The translations under genes and the position numbers were made by a program. A stretch of 41,398 nucleotides of DNA from a virus. A model generated the notes under the pieces. It saw only the letters and a program-made list of their open reading frames with translations, did no database searches and was not told the origin of the DNA. This document shows positions 7,494 to 13,690 of the stretch, one piece after another. The first letter of the stretch is position 1. Each line of letters starts with the position of its first letter. The stretch is from positions 1 through 41,398 of IMG/VR virus record IMGVR_UViG_3300047470_000238. The stretch is one strand, 5' to 3'.

Positions 7494-8561
7494 ATGTCGA
7501 AGTTTAGCCACCCATCGCCTTCTAAGCAAGCCCGTTACGATAGGGATAGCTTGATGAGCGTCATGACCGCACCCGGTCAAGACGACGCACCCGCATTTAT
7601 GTGGGGCCGTCGCCATTACAAATATGCAGGCCAACACCTGGGCACCGGCAACCGCTGTGGGCACGATCCGCAGCACTTGGCCGCGGAGCGCTTGGCCTTG
7701 CCGGAGGTCAAGAACGGCTTTCGGGTCAAGGTCCTGCAGCGCCTGATCGACAGGGCGCAGGCGTACTTCAACGACCCCGCATCGGTGCCGCTGCTGGCCT
7801 ACCTGAGCGGCAAAAAGAACCGTGACGGATCGCCGCGGCAAAATCGCAGCGAAGGCCGAGAGGCGCAGTCCCTGATCCTGTCGGCAATCTATGCCTCAAT
7901 GGATTTGAAGTCGCTGCGCGTGGGCACCTACACCCCGCGCGGCGAGTTCAAAAACCTGTCTTTCCTTGATCTGGCCCTGCGCTGCGGCCTGACCCGTCAG
8001 ATCAAGAACGCAGACACCGGCGTTGTCGAGACTGTGCCGTCCAGCCGGTTCTGGCGTGGCGTGGCGTGGCTCAAGAAGGCCGGCGCGATGACGGTTTTCG
8101 AACAATATGAAGAAACCCCTGACGGCCCGCGTGGCCGCCCGGCGATCAAGCATATGAGCGCGAAATTTCTGCGCATCCTCGGCGGATTCACCAAGGCGCA
8201 ATTCAAGACCGCGACCAAGAAATCCAGCGATAAGGTCGCTGAGTATTTGGCGGGCTCCACGGCTGCCGGCACTCAGACCGTGCAGGAGCGTGAGCAGCTG
8301 GAGAATGAGATTCGCAGCGCGCGCGTCCATAAAGAGCTGTTCCCGAAACCCGCCATCAAAAACCGGATGCCACCCGAGGTGCCACGCGACAACAGCGCCG
8401 ACAGCCAAGTCGACGACTACACGGCGTACACCAAGGCGATCTATGCGCGTATTGAGTGTGACACCGGCACCAAGCCGCGCGGCAAGCAAGGCATGGAGCT
8501 ATTCGCCCGCTATGGTGGCCTGAGCCGCGATGCTTGGCTGCGAGAGCGGCACAACCTGTAG
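7494..8561 (+). CDS. RepA-like plasmid replication initiator
   Basis: A 355-residue protein rich in basic residues. The central part (SFLDLALRCGL... FWRGVAWLKKAGAMTVFEQYE) resembles the first winged-helix domain of RepA initiators of IncFII/IncL/M-type plasmids, and the total length is typical for them. The ATG at 7494 has no clear binding site. The in-frame ATG at 7554 is preceded by AGGGA at good spacing and may be the true start, leaving 7494-7553 as leader. A hairpin leader with a candidate antisense RNA lies upstream and a hairpin-rich, gene-free stretch lies downstream, where such plasmids keep their origin. The family call comes from pattern only. Confidence 0.6.
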   Translation: MSKFSHPSPSKQARYDRDSLMSVMTAPGQDDAPAFMWGRRHYKYAGQHLGTGNRCGHDPQHLAAERLALPEVKNGFRVKVLQRLIDRAQAYFNDPASVPLLAYLSGKKNRDGSPRQNRSEGREAQSLILSAIYASMDLKSLRVGTYTPRGEFKNLSFLDLALRCGLTRQIKNADTGVVETVPSSRFWRGVAWLKKAGAMTVFEQYEETPDGPRGRPAIKHMSAKFLRILGGFTKAQFKTATKKSSDKVAEYLAGSTAAGTQTVQEREQLENEIRSARVHKELFPKPAIKNRMPPEVPRDNSADSQVDDYTAYTKAIYARIECDTGTKPRGKQGMELFARYGGLSRDAWLRERHNL

Positions 8562-9284
8562 CCGCCACCCCTCCCCGCTGAACGCCACCCCCGAAACCTC
8601 GGGCGAGCCACCGTGCCCGCGCTGAGGTTTTGGCGTGTCCATCCCCTAGCAATGCCCTTCCCCCGCTCCGAAAATGGCTGAAAAGAGCCCTGGCGAGCCC
8701 TGATTTACCCATCCTTTTTCTATTCGATCCGCCTGCACCGCTCCGGCCGCGCGCCGGCGTAAAAATTAACTGGGACCCCTTAAAGTTAAGTAGGTGAGGA
8801 GTTGAATTAAGTCATGACTGTTCTTTTCCGCTTTGCTTCTTAGAATCTTGCGGCTTGCCTACGGCCAGCCTTGTTAATGCCTCGGCAAGCCGAGAACAGT
8901 TTGTTTACGCCTGAGCTTCGCCCAGGCAACGATGCCGCCCGCAGTTCGTGCCTACGGCACGGCGGGACGGACAGTCGATCGGTGTCGCAACTGACGCCGT
9001 TCCGTCAGTGAGGCGCCTTCCAGTCGCTGTGGCCCGCCCCCATGGACAGAACAACCTGACGACCGTGGGGCGGCCCTTCGCTCCTTCACGCGCCGCCTTC
9101 GGCTGGCCTGTCGCGCAAGCGCTCCGGCGAACGGTGTGGGCGGTTGGCTTCGGGTTATGGGGGCGGCCTACGGCCGGCCAATGCCGCTGGGGAGGTTTTG
9201 ACGCGAACAGCGAGCGGCGCTAAGGATTAAGGCGCACGCCCGCTGTGAGGCATTACAGCGGCTTTTGCTGGCTAAGCGGCAAAG
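8562..9284. other. Gene-free region downstream of rep: candidate replication origin with a hairpin array
   Basis: No credible gene lies in these 720 bp. The first 200 bp contain a C-rich stretch and then an A/T-rich patch (about 8760-8840) that could be an unwinding element. After it come short hairpins with 2-6-base loops: 8852-8870, 8881-8894, 8909-8927, 8947-8961, 8990-9009 and 9164-9176. Three of these have TAC loops. Origins of RepA-type plasmids lie directly downstream of repA, and structured single-strand initiation sites can follow; assigning that here is inference. I saw no good DnaA box. Confidence 0.45.
9241..9270 (+). other. Hairpin between the origin candidate and the lipoprotein gene
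   Basis: CGCTGT (9241-9246) pairs with ACAGCG (9255-9260), followed on the + strand by GCTTTTGC. It could be a weak rightward terminator. It has no T tract on the - strand, where the lipoprotein gene ends. Confidence 0.35.
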
Positions 9285-9686
9285 TTACAGATTGTTCCTG
9301 CAGTACGGCGCGGCCTGGGCAAAGCCCTGGTCTTTGTACAGCGTGGTGCTGGCCGAACCAAAGTACGGCGAGGTGCCGACCAGATTGTCACCCGCCGGTT
9401 GAATCGGTAGGCGCGTGCCGTCCTGAAAGTACAGCGTGCCGCCGCTGTATTTCAGATTCATCACAGCGTTATTGGTGTGGTATGCGCTGCACATCACGCC
9501 GGCACCGTTGCTGCCGATGCGCATCGACAACAGGTAAGGCCCCATGGTGCCTGTCCAGTCGCCGGCCACGCCGGCCGGAACCGGCTCGGCGGTTCGCTCC
9601 ATGTACTTGTTATCCATCATATCGCCGGTGGGCATGGCGCAGCCGCCCAGGGCGAGTAGCGCAGGGATGAGAAAAAGCGTTCGCAT
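9285..9686 (-). CDS. Small lipoprotein, possible superinfection-exclusion factor
   Basis: A 133-residue protein with a short signal peptide and a lipobox LGGC, the lipidated Cys being residue 16, so it is expected to be anchored in the outer or inner membrane. The mature part is beta-rich (GDWTGTMGPYLLSMRIG..., two later cysteines) and looks like a small beta-barrel or sandwich. It is the only - strand gene between the late region and the ParA cluster and is not part of the lysis cassette. Prophage-encoded lipoproteins of this size often block superinfection; that role here is inference from position. Confidence 0.75.
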   Translation of the reverse strand: MRTLFLIPALLALGGCAMPTGDMMDNKYMERTAEPVPAGVAGDWTGTMGPYLLSMRIGSNGAGVMCSAYHTNNAVMNLKYSGGTLYFQDGTRLPIQPAGDNLVGTSPYFGSASTTLYKDQGFAQAAPYCRNNL

Positions 9687-9796
9687 GTCGTTCCTATAGG
9701 TTCAGGTGCGGCCGCTTCCAGTGTCGACCGCCGGCAGCAGTAGAGCGAATCGGCAGCGGCGGGGCAACTTTCTGCAGTCGACCCGGCAGAATTCTT

Positions 9797-9845
9797 GCGT
9801 CAATGCGTTATAAAGTCATTGCGTCAAATGACGCAATGACGCAAT
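9797..9845. repeat. GCGTCAAT-family repeat site 1 (imperfect palindrome ATTGCGTCA-AA-TGACGCAAT)
   Basis: GCGTCAAT at 9797, the 20-bp inverted repeat at 9818-9837 and a further GACGCAAT at 9838-9845. It lies in the divergent gap between the lipoprotein and the 9901 gene. The same inverted repeat occurs at 14376-14393. Confidence 0.8.
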
Positions 9846-9900
9846 ATTGCTTCTATGGAATCGGCGGTAAGCGCCGTTCGATTATGGAGAATTTGCGGTA

Positions 9901-10497
9901 ATGATCGACCCCAATGACCCCGGCACGCTGGACCTGATCGCCGCCTGCGAAGAGCCACTGAGCGGCGCCGAGCGCGCGCGCCGGCATCGCCTGAAAAAGA
10001 AACAGGCCGGCGTCAAGGCCATCAGCCTGACCCACACCGAGCGCTGTGTCTTGAGCCTGGGCGTGTTGGCCCATGAGGATCTGTTTCACCGCCCGGCGGA
10101 CTGGGTCACCAGCCAAAAACCTGGGTTTGATGCGTTGCTGGCCAAGCTCTGGCCCGAGGGCGACGACGGCCGCTACCTGGCCGAACCGCAGCGCAGCACC
10201 CGCCGTCCTGCAGGATTCTTGCACGACGAGTTGAAACGGCAACGCGAGAGGGTCACCCGCCTTGAGATTGAAAACCGCCGCCTGCGCGAGGCCATGCAGC
10301 AAATCGTCCAGGAAGTTAGCGGCGGCTTGGCCAGCCCAGCCCCGGCCGAGGCCCCCGGGCGCGTGGCGGCCCTGGAGCGTGAGAATGCTTTATTAGAGTC
10401 TGAACGCAATGGCGCCCTGGCGGCGGTCAAGGTCTACGTGGCACGCTTAGGTAATGCCAAGCTGTCGACCGACTACCGCCGTCAGCCCGGCGAATAA
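9901..10497 (+). CDS. Coiled-coil protein, possible DNA-binding or plasmid-maintenance protein
   Basis: A 198-residue protein with binding site GGAGAATTTGCGGTA. The N-terminal segment holds a basic patch (RARRHRLKKKQAGVKAIS, about residues 25-42) followed by a compact helical region. Residues about 105-185 form heptad-rich coiled coil (LKRQRERVTRLEIENRRLREAM... VAALERENALLESERN). The layout, basic head plus long coiled coil, recalls KfrA-like plasmid proteins, but no family is recognised. It sits just downstream of a dispersed-repeat site, which could be its operator. Confidence 0.7.
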   Translation: MIDPNDPGTLDLIAACEEPLSGAERARRHRLKKKQAGVKAISLTHTERCVLSLGVLAHEDLFHRPADWVTSQKPGFDALLAKLWPEGDDGRYLAEPQRSTRRPAGFLHDELKRQRERVTRLEIENRRLREAMQQIVQEVSGGLASPAPAEAPGRVAALERENALLESERNGALAAVKVYVARLGNAKLSTDYRRQPGE

Positions 10498-10536
10498 ACG
10501 AGCGTGACGCGTAACGCACTGAAAGGAACCCCCGCC

Positions 10537-10845
10537 ATGAGGAACGCGCCGAAAGCCCCGCCGCCGCCGCCGCCGCCGCCGCCGCCCAGAGACCCGGACG
10601 GCGTGTGCCACCATTGTGGCGCCGCCGCCGTGGCCTTCGGCCGCTACTGCCCGGTCTGTTACGGCGCGGTGTTGCACCCCGAGGGGCGGCCGCTGCTGCC
10701 GGGTGATCCGGACGACCCGCACCGCGCCTTCAATGCCGAGGCGGATGCCTATCTGCTCGACCTGCAGATGCCGCGGCGCGATTTTATCGGCGCGACCATC
10801 GAGCTGCTCGCCTGCCGGCGTCGCCGAGGAATGATCAACCAATAG
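10537..10845 (+). CDS. Proline-tract zinc-ribbon protein
   Basis: A 102-residue protein. The start at 10537 is chosen because it is preceded by AAAGGAACCCCCGCC, a leader repeated before the next gene; an upstream GTG at 10504 is less likely. Residues 8-17 are ten consecutive prolines encoded by a CCG run. A zinc ribbon follows, with C24-x2-C27 and C38-x2-C41, then a helical C-terminus ending RRRRGMINQ. Probably nucleic-acid or protein binding; the function is unknown. Confidence 0.75.
   Translation: MRNAPKAPPPPPPPPPPRDPDGVCHHCGAAAVAFGRYCPVCYGAVLHPEGRPLLPGDPDDPHRAFNAEADAYLLDLQMPRRDFIGATIELLACRRRRGMINQ
10558..10587 (+). repeat. CCG trinucleotide tract encoding ten prolines
   Basis: Nine or so consecutive CCG codons followed by CCC, in frame in the 10537 gene. 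Such tracts can change length by replication slippage in multiples of three. Confidence 0.85.
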
Positions 10846-10860
10846 AAAGGAACCCCCGCC

Positions 10861-11094
10861 ATGAGCAAACCTGCCCAATCCCATGTCGTCACCCTGACGG
10901 TCGACAATGCCGGCCGCCAGGCCGATACCCAGCTGAGCGATGAGGAAGCTCTGGCCTTGGCGCAACTGGTCAAGCGCTTGACCTGGGCCGACATGCGCGG
11001 CTGTGCGGTGGACGACGCCGAGACGTACACCATCCGCGATGCTGTCGGCAAGCTACAGGACGCCCTGGCCCGTGCCGGCTATGCGCCGCGCTGA
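10861..11094 (+). CDS. Small conserved accessory protein (DUF7706-like)
   Basis: A 77-residue protein with the same 21-base leader as the previous gene. The core pattern ALALAQLVKRLTWADMRGCAVDDAETYTIRDAVGKLQDALARAGYAPR resembles the DUF7706-type proteins carried by Pseudomonas plasmids and integrative elements. No catalytic motif is visible. From its neighbours it belongs to the accessory block that accompanies the plasmid functions. Confidence 0.7.
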   Translation: MSKPAQSHVVTLTVDNAGRQADTQLSDEEALALAQLVKRLTWADMRGCAVDDAETYTIRDAVGKLQDALARAGYAPR

Positions 11095-11186
11095 CCTGTA
11101 AACAATCCGCACACATGAAAGGAATCTCGTAGTGGCGACGGCGTTACACTGGCCTCGCCATTACGGCGCAATCAAAAGGAGCAGGT

Positions 11187-11384
11187 ATGCAGTTGCATGA
11201 AGCGGTTGAGTTGAAAGAAGCGTATTCCGTGGGCGATGCCAATGCGGCGGTGCAAGACGGCTGGAAATTATTGGCCGTGGCCTCTGGCACCAATGGCGTG
11301 ACCTATGTGCTGGGCCAGAAGGCCAAGCCCAAGGGGCTGAACATCTCAGCCGCCGCGCTGGCCAGGGCCAACCAGGGGCTGTAA
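11187..11384 (+). CDS. Small conserved hypothetical protein
   Basis: A 65-residue protein with a strong binding site (AAAAGGAGCAGGT). It has a helix, a short beta-hairpin (WKLLAVASGTNGVTYVLGQKAK) and a lysine-rich turn. It stands alone as a transcription unit: a 90-bp gap lies before it and a strong terminator behind. Similar small proteins occur in Pseudomonas accessory elements, but no function is recognised. Confidence 0.75.
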   Translation: MQLHEAVELKEAYSVGDANAAVQDGWKLLAVASGTNGVTYVLGQKAKPKGLNISAAALARANQGL

Positions 11385-11415
11385 GCGTTACGAATAACGC
11401 CGTTTATGTAAAACA

Positions 11416-11453
11416 GGCCCCCACACTAACCAAGAGTGTGGGGGCCTTTTTTT
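11416..11453 (+). terminator. Strong intrinsic terminator
   Basis: A 12-bp stem GGCCCCCACACT (11416-11427) pairs with 11435-11446 around a 7-base loop, followed by seven T residues. It is the strongest terminator in the window. Confidence 0.92.
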
Positions 11454-11499
11454 GTGGTCGTGTTTACCAGAACCCCATAGACTGGATGACCAGACACCC

Positions 11500-11523
11500 G
11501 GTCACTGGTTTTACGCAGTGACC
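11500..11523 (+). promoter_or_regulatory. Inverted repeat before the 11553 operon
   Basis: Perfect 8-bp arms GGTCACTG (11500-11507) and CAGTGACC (11516-11523) with an 8-base spacer, 30 bp before the first gene of a four-gene coupled operon. It could be an operator or a 5' leader hairpin. Confidence 0.5.
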
Positions 11524-11552
11524 GCCACTCACCCGAAAAAGGAGATCCGCGC

Positions 11553-11828
11553 ATGCCGGCCCCTGCCCTGCGTGACCTGACCAAACCGTTGTTGGCCTTT
11601 TGGGTCGGCGACGACGATATCTATGCGGCCGAGGATGAAGCCCAAGCGGTGACGCTGGCCAATGCCATCGCCGGCCCCGGCACCTACAGCCTGGACGATG
11701 TGGCGCCAGTGTCGGCCGACACCTTGGACGACCGCCTGCGCGACGAGGAAGGCCGTTTGGCCTGGACCCTGCGCGGGCTGCTGATGGATCAGACCGAGCC
11801 GGGTTATCTGGCGGGGTATGAACAATGA
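11553..11828 (+). CDS. Hypothetical protein, first gene of a coupled four-gene operon
   Basis: A 91-residue acidic protein with binding site AAAAAGGAGATCCGCGC. It shows alternating acidic and hydrophobic residues, with no motif, signal or membrane segment. Its stop overlaps the next start (ATGA), and the four genes 11553-12587 are all joined by such overlaps, so they are probably made in fixed ratios and may work together. Not recognised. Confidence 0.72.
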   Translation: MPAPALRDLTKPLLAFWVGDDDIYAAEDEAQAVTLANAIAGPGTYSLDDVAPVSADTLDDRLRDEEGRLAWTLRGLLMDQTEPGYLAGYEQ

Positions 11829-12082
11829 CCGGTGACGAGCTGGTCACGCTGTTCAGTCGCCTGAGCCTCGGCGAATTGCCGCAAGCCTATGCCGCGCTGC
11901 TGCGCGGCTTTGAGCGCGCACAAAACGCCGCCGAGGTCGATCAACACGCCGAGGATATTACGGAGCTGTTATGGGCTTTGAAGACCGGTGCCGTGGTCAC
12001 GCCCGAACAGGTCCAGGCCATGAGCAACGCCATGCGCCACGCGCTGTTGGCGGCGCGGCAGCGCCTGGGGGTGGCGCCATGA
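11825..12082 (+). CDS. Hypothetical helical protein, second gene of the coupled operon
   Basis: An 85-residue, almost wholly helical protein (LFSRLSLGELPQAYAALLRGFERAQNAAEVDQHAEDITELLWALKTG). It starts at an ATG overlapping the preceding stop and ends at an ATGA junction. No DNA-binding or enzyme motif was seen. The composition suits a small helical-bundle partner protein. Confidence 0.72.
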   Translation: MTGDELVTLFSRLSLGELPQAYAALLRGFERAQNAAEVDQHAEDITELLWALKTGAVVTPEQVQAMSNAMRHALLAARQRLGVAP

Positions 12083-12342
12083 GCGGCCGTGACGGTAACG
12101 AGGCGCACGACCCGTTGGCGGCGCTGAATTTGCCGCAGGGGATTCATGCCCAGGCGCTGAAACTGCTGGGCGCCATCGCCCAGGCGCGCACGGCGGCCGA
12201 CTGCACCCGCGCGGCGGACCGCGCGGAAGGCTTTGGCCTGGGGCTGGAGACGGTCAAGGCGCTCAATCCGGCGAGTATCGAAGGCCTGTACCTGGCGTTT
12301 GAGCATGCGGCGACGGCGCGGCTGATGGTGCTCGAGCAGTGA
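12079..12342 (+). CDS. Hypothetical helical protein, third gene of the coupled operon
   Basis: An 87-residue protein beginning at the ATGA junction; a longer frame extends upstream but the coupled start is preferred. It is mostly helical (IHAQALKLLGAIAQARTAADCTRAADRAEGFGLGLETVKAL). It resembles its upstream neighbour in general character but not clearly in sequence. Not recognised. Confidence 0.7.
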   Translation: MSGRDGNEAHDPLAALNLPQGIHAQALKLLGAIAQARTAADCTRAADRAEGFGLGLETVKALNPASIEGLYLAFEHAATARLMVLEQ

Positions 12343-12587
12343 TTGGCGAGGGCATTCAGGAGGAGGTGTTGCGCGCCCTGGTCGAGCAACACGCGGTGCG
12401 CGAGGTGTTGGTGGCCAAGGTCGACGGCGGCCCCGACTGGGGGCTGTCGATCCGCCTGGGCGGCAGCGGCGCGCGCTGGGTACCGGTGCGCTCGCGGCGT
12501 GAGCGGGTGCGCACCTGGGCCAGCCTGACCGCCGTGGGGCGATTTGCCGATGGCATCGGGCTCAGGGGCTTTAGCGTCGAGCTGTGA
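12339..12587 (+). CDS. Hypothetical protein, fourth gene of the coupled operon
   Basis: An 82-residue basic protein starting at a GTG that overlaps the preceding stop (GTGA). It has an N-terminal helix, then a beta region with many arginines (GLSIRLGGSGARWVPVRSRRERVRTWASLTAVGRF) that could bind nucleic acid. It is followed closely by a bidirectional terminator. No family is recognised. Confidence 0.7.
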   Translation: MIGEGIQEEVLRALVEQHAVREVLVAKVDGGPDWGLSIRLGGSGARWVPVRSRRERVRTWASLTAVGRFADGIGLRGFSVEL

Positions 12588-12607
12588 TATTGGCGGGAAA
12601 TCGCAGG

Positions 12608-12646
12608 CACAAAAAAACCGCCGTAGGAGGGGCGGTTTGTTTGTGC
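12608..12646. terminator. Bidirectional intrinsic terminator
   Basis: AAACCGCC (12615-12622) pairs with GGCGGTTT (12631-12638). The stem extends with one mismatch to GCACAAA / TTTGTGC. The A run on the left and T-rich right side allow termination in both directions. Confidence 0.8.
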
Positions 12647-13179
12647 AAACCCCATTGGAGGTAGGGTTCGCAGGAACGCTGAAAGCGTCGAGACGAATCG
12701 ATCATAAGTTACGGCCTGTTATTAGCGCAATGGCGTTAAAGCGCTTTAACGGCTGATTGCGCCGCTTAATTCGCCGGTTATCCGATAGTTTGGCCGCCGA
12801 ATGAAAAGGCGAAGCGCGGCGAAATTAAGCACAACGACGGCGAAATCAGCGAGATAGTGCCACCTGTGAAGGCTATAAGGCTTTTCGTCAAAAAACCAAA
12901 CATCCCGCGAATGACCTCGTCAAGGGCTTTCCGTCTGTCTGAAAAATAAACTTCAAAAAAACGTCAAAGTCCTTTTTTCTGTCCGGTGTTTTGGAGTATT
13001 ACGTTACTCGGGGCATGCGATTGCCCCTGGCCTCTTTCGCCACGCCTGGAAAACGTGCCGGGATTTGGAAGGGCCGACAAACACCTGGCACGCTGAAAGC
13101 GTCGAGACACTCTTTCAGCACCCCGCTGCTTTGTCCGGTAAGGGCGACGGGGGTCAGGCTTCTATTGGAGAAGCCGCTG
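12647..13179. other. Gene-free repeat-rich region
   Basis: No gene is supported here. The stretch holds two exact 19-bp repeats ACGCTGAAAGCGTCGAGAC (12676-12694 and 13090-13108); a perfect 18-bp palindrome CGTTAAAGCGCTTTAACG (12734-12751); an imperfect inverted repeat GCTTAATTCGCCG (12764) / CGGCGAAATTAAGC (12817); several GGCGAA direct repeats (about 12807-12846); and an inverted repeat CTGAAAG (13093) / CTTTCAG (13112). It may be a control region, centromere or small-RNA locus. Confidence 0.6.
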
Positions 13180-13293
13180 ATGCGACTGATCAAATGGATA
13201 CGCCGTGTTTGGCAAGGCTTTGGCGCCTTGCTGCGGGTGGTTCAGGCCTATCGCGCCTTTGCTTGGCTGCGCGACCACCTCGACCACCTGTAA
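13180..13293 (+). CDS. 37-residue cationic amphipathic peptide
   Basis: The ATG at 13180 is preceded by TTGGAGAAGCCGCTG, a good binding site, and the frame is closed just before a strong terminator. The peptide (MRLIKWIRRVWQGFGALL... ending RDHLDHL) alternates aromatic/aliphatic and basic residues, as in membrane-active or toxin-like peptides. A longer in-frame reading from 12991 has no binding site. The function is unknown. Confidence 0.55.
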   Translation: MRLIKWIRRVWQGFGALLRVVQAYRAFAWLRDHLDHL

Positions 13294-13303
13294 CCGCTAC
13301 AGG

Positions 13304-13326
13304 CCCCGCTCCGGCGGGGTTTTTTT
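13304..13326 (+). terminator. Intrinsic terminator after the 37-residue gene
   Basis: CCCCGC-TCCG-GCGGGG (13304-13319) is followed by seven T residues. Confidence 0.88.
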
Positions 13327-13332
13327 CGCCCA

Positions 13333-13360
13333 TAAAAAAGCCCCGTCGAGTGCGGGGCTT
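13333..13360 (-). terminator. Intrinsic terminator of the leftward ParA / ribbon-helix-helix unit
   Basis: AAGCCCCG (13338-13345) pairs with CGGGGCTT (13353-13360). On the - strand the stem is followed by a T run (complement of the A run at 13333-13339). Confidence 0.85.
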
Positions 13361-13378
13361 GCGGGTGGTGGTGCCGAT

Positions 13379-13633
13379 TTACTTCGGCGCACCCATTCGA
13401 TCCATCATTTCTTCAAGGGCCTTGATGGTCGCTTGCTTGACGTTGGTTTTGTGGTCCAGGGCAAACTGTTTCACACGCTGATGAAAATCTGCAGGAACGC
13501 GCAAGTTCATCGGTACATCACCCTCACGCTCGGGCTTATCAGTGTTATTACCCATAACGGTGGACAATGTTTCGCTGGTAGGTGGCGTGCCCTTCCCTAC
13601 GTTACGCTTTGGCGGCTTTGGTACGTCGACCAT
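13379..13633 (-). CDS. Ribbon-helix-helix DNA-binding protein (ParG-like partition partner)
   Basis: An 84-residue protein. The ATG at 13633 is chosen because AGGGGA precedes it at good spacing; a TTG six bases upstream is poorly placed. The N-terminal 40 residues are flexible and basic. The C-terminus (VPMNLRVPADFHQRVKQFALDHKTNVKQATIKALEEMMDR) fits a ribbon-helix-helix fold. In ParA/ParG-type plasmid systems such a protein binds the centromere and stimulates the ATPase. It lies downstream of ParA, and a perfect GCGTCAATTGACGC palindrome stands just before it. Confidence 0.75.
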   Translation of the reverse strand: MVDVPKPPKRNVGKGTPPTSETLSTVMGNNTDKPEREGDVPMNLRVPADFHQRVKQFALDHKTNVKQATIKALEEMMDRMGAPK

Positions 13634-13648
13634 GGTCAATCCCCTACT

Positions 13649-13690
13649 GCGTTAAAGTGTTAAAACGTCAAAGCGTCAATTGACGCAATA
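13649..13690. repeat. GCGTCAAT-family repeat site 2 with perfect palindrome GCGTCAATTGACGC
   Basis: A run of GCGTTAAA, GTGTTAAA, ACGTCAAA and GCGTCAAT units that ends in the 14-bp palindrome 13673-13686. It fills the 57-bp gap between ParA and the ribbon-helix-helix gene. Confidence 0.85.

Noticed and set aside
7468-7555. Leader peptide coupled to the rep start at 7554, as in IncB plasmids
   Set aside because: The frame ending at the TGA that overlaps 7554 is open but contains no ATG, GTG or TTG start, so no leader peptide can be supported.
8948-9223. 91-codon frame in the hairpin region
   Set aside because: There is no ribosome-binding site, arginine-rich shadow composition, and overlap with inverted repeats that explain the sequence better.
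12991-13293. 100-codon reading of the small peptide gene
   Set aside because: The upstream ATG has no binding site and the extension runs through a 19-bp repeat and a hairpin. The start at 13180 is better supported.
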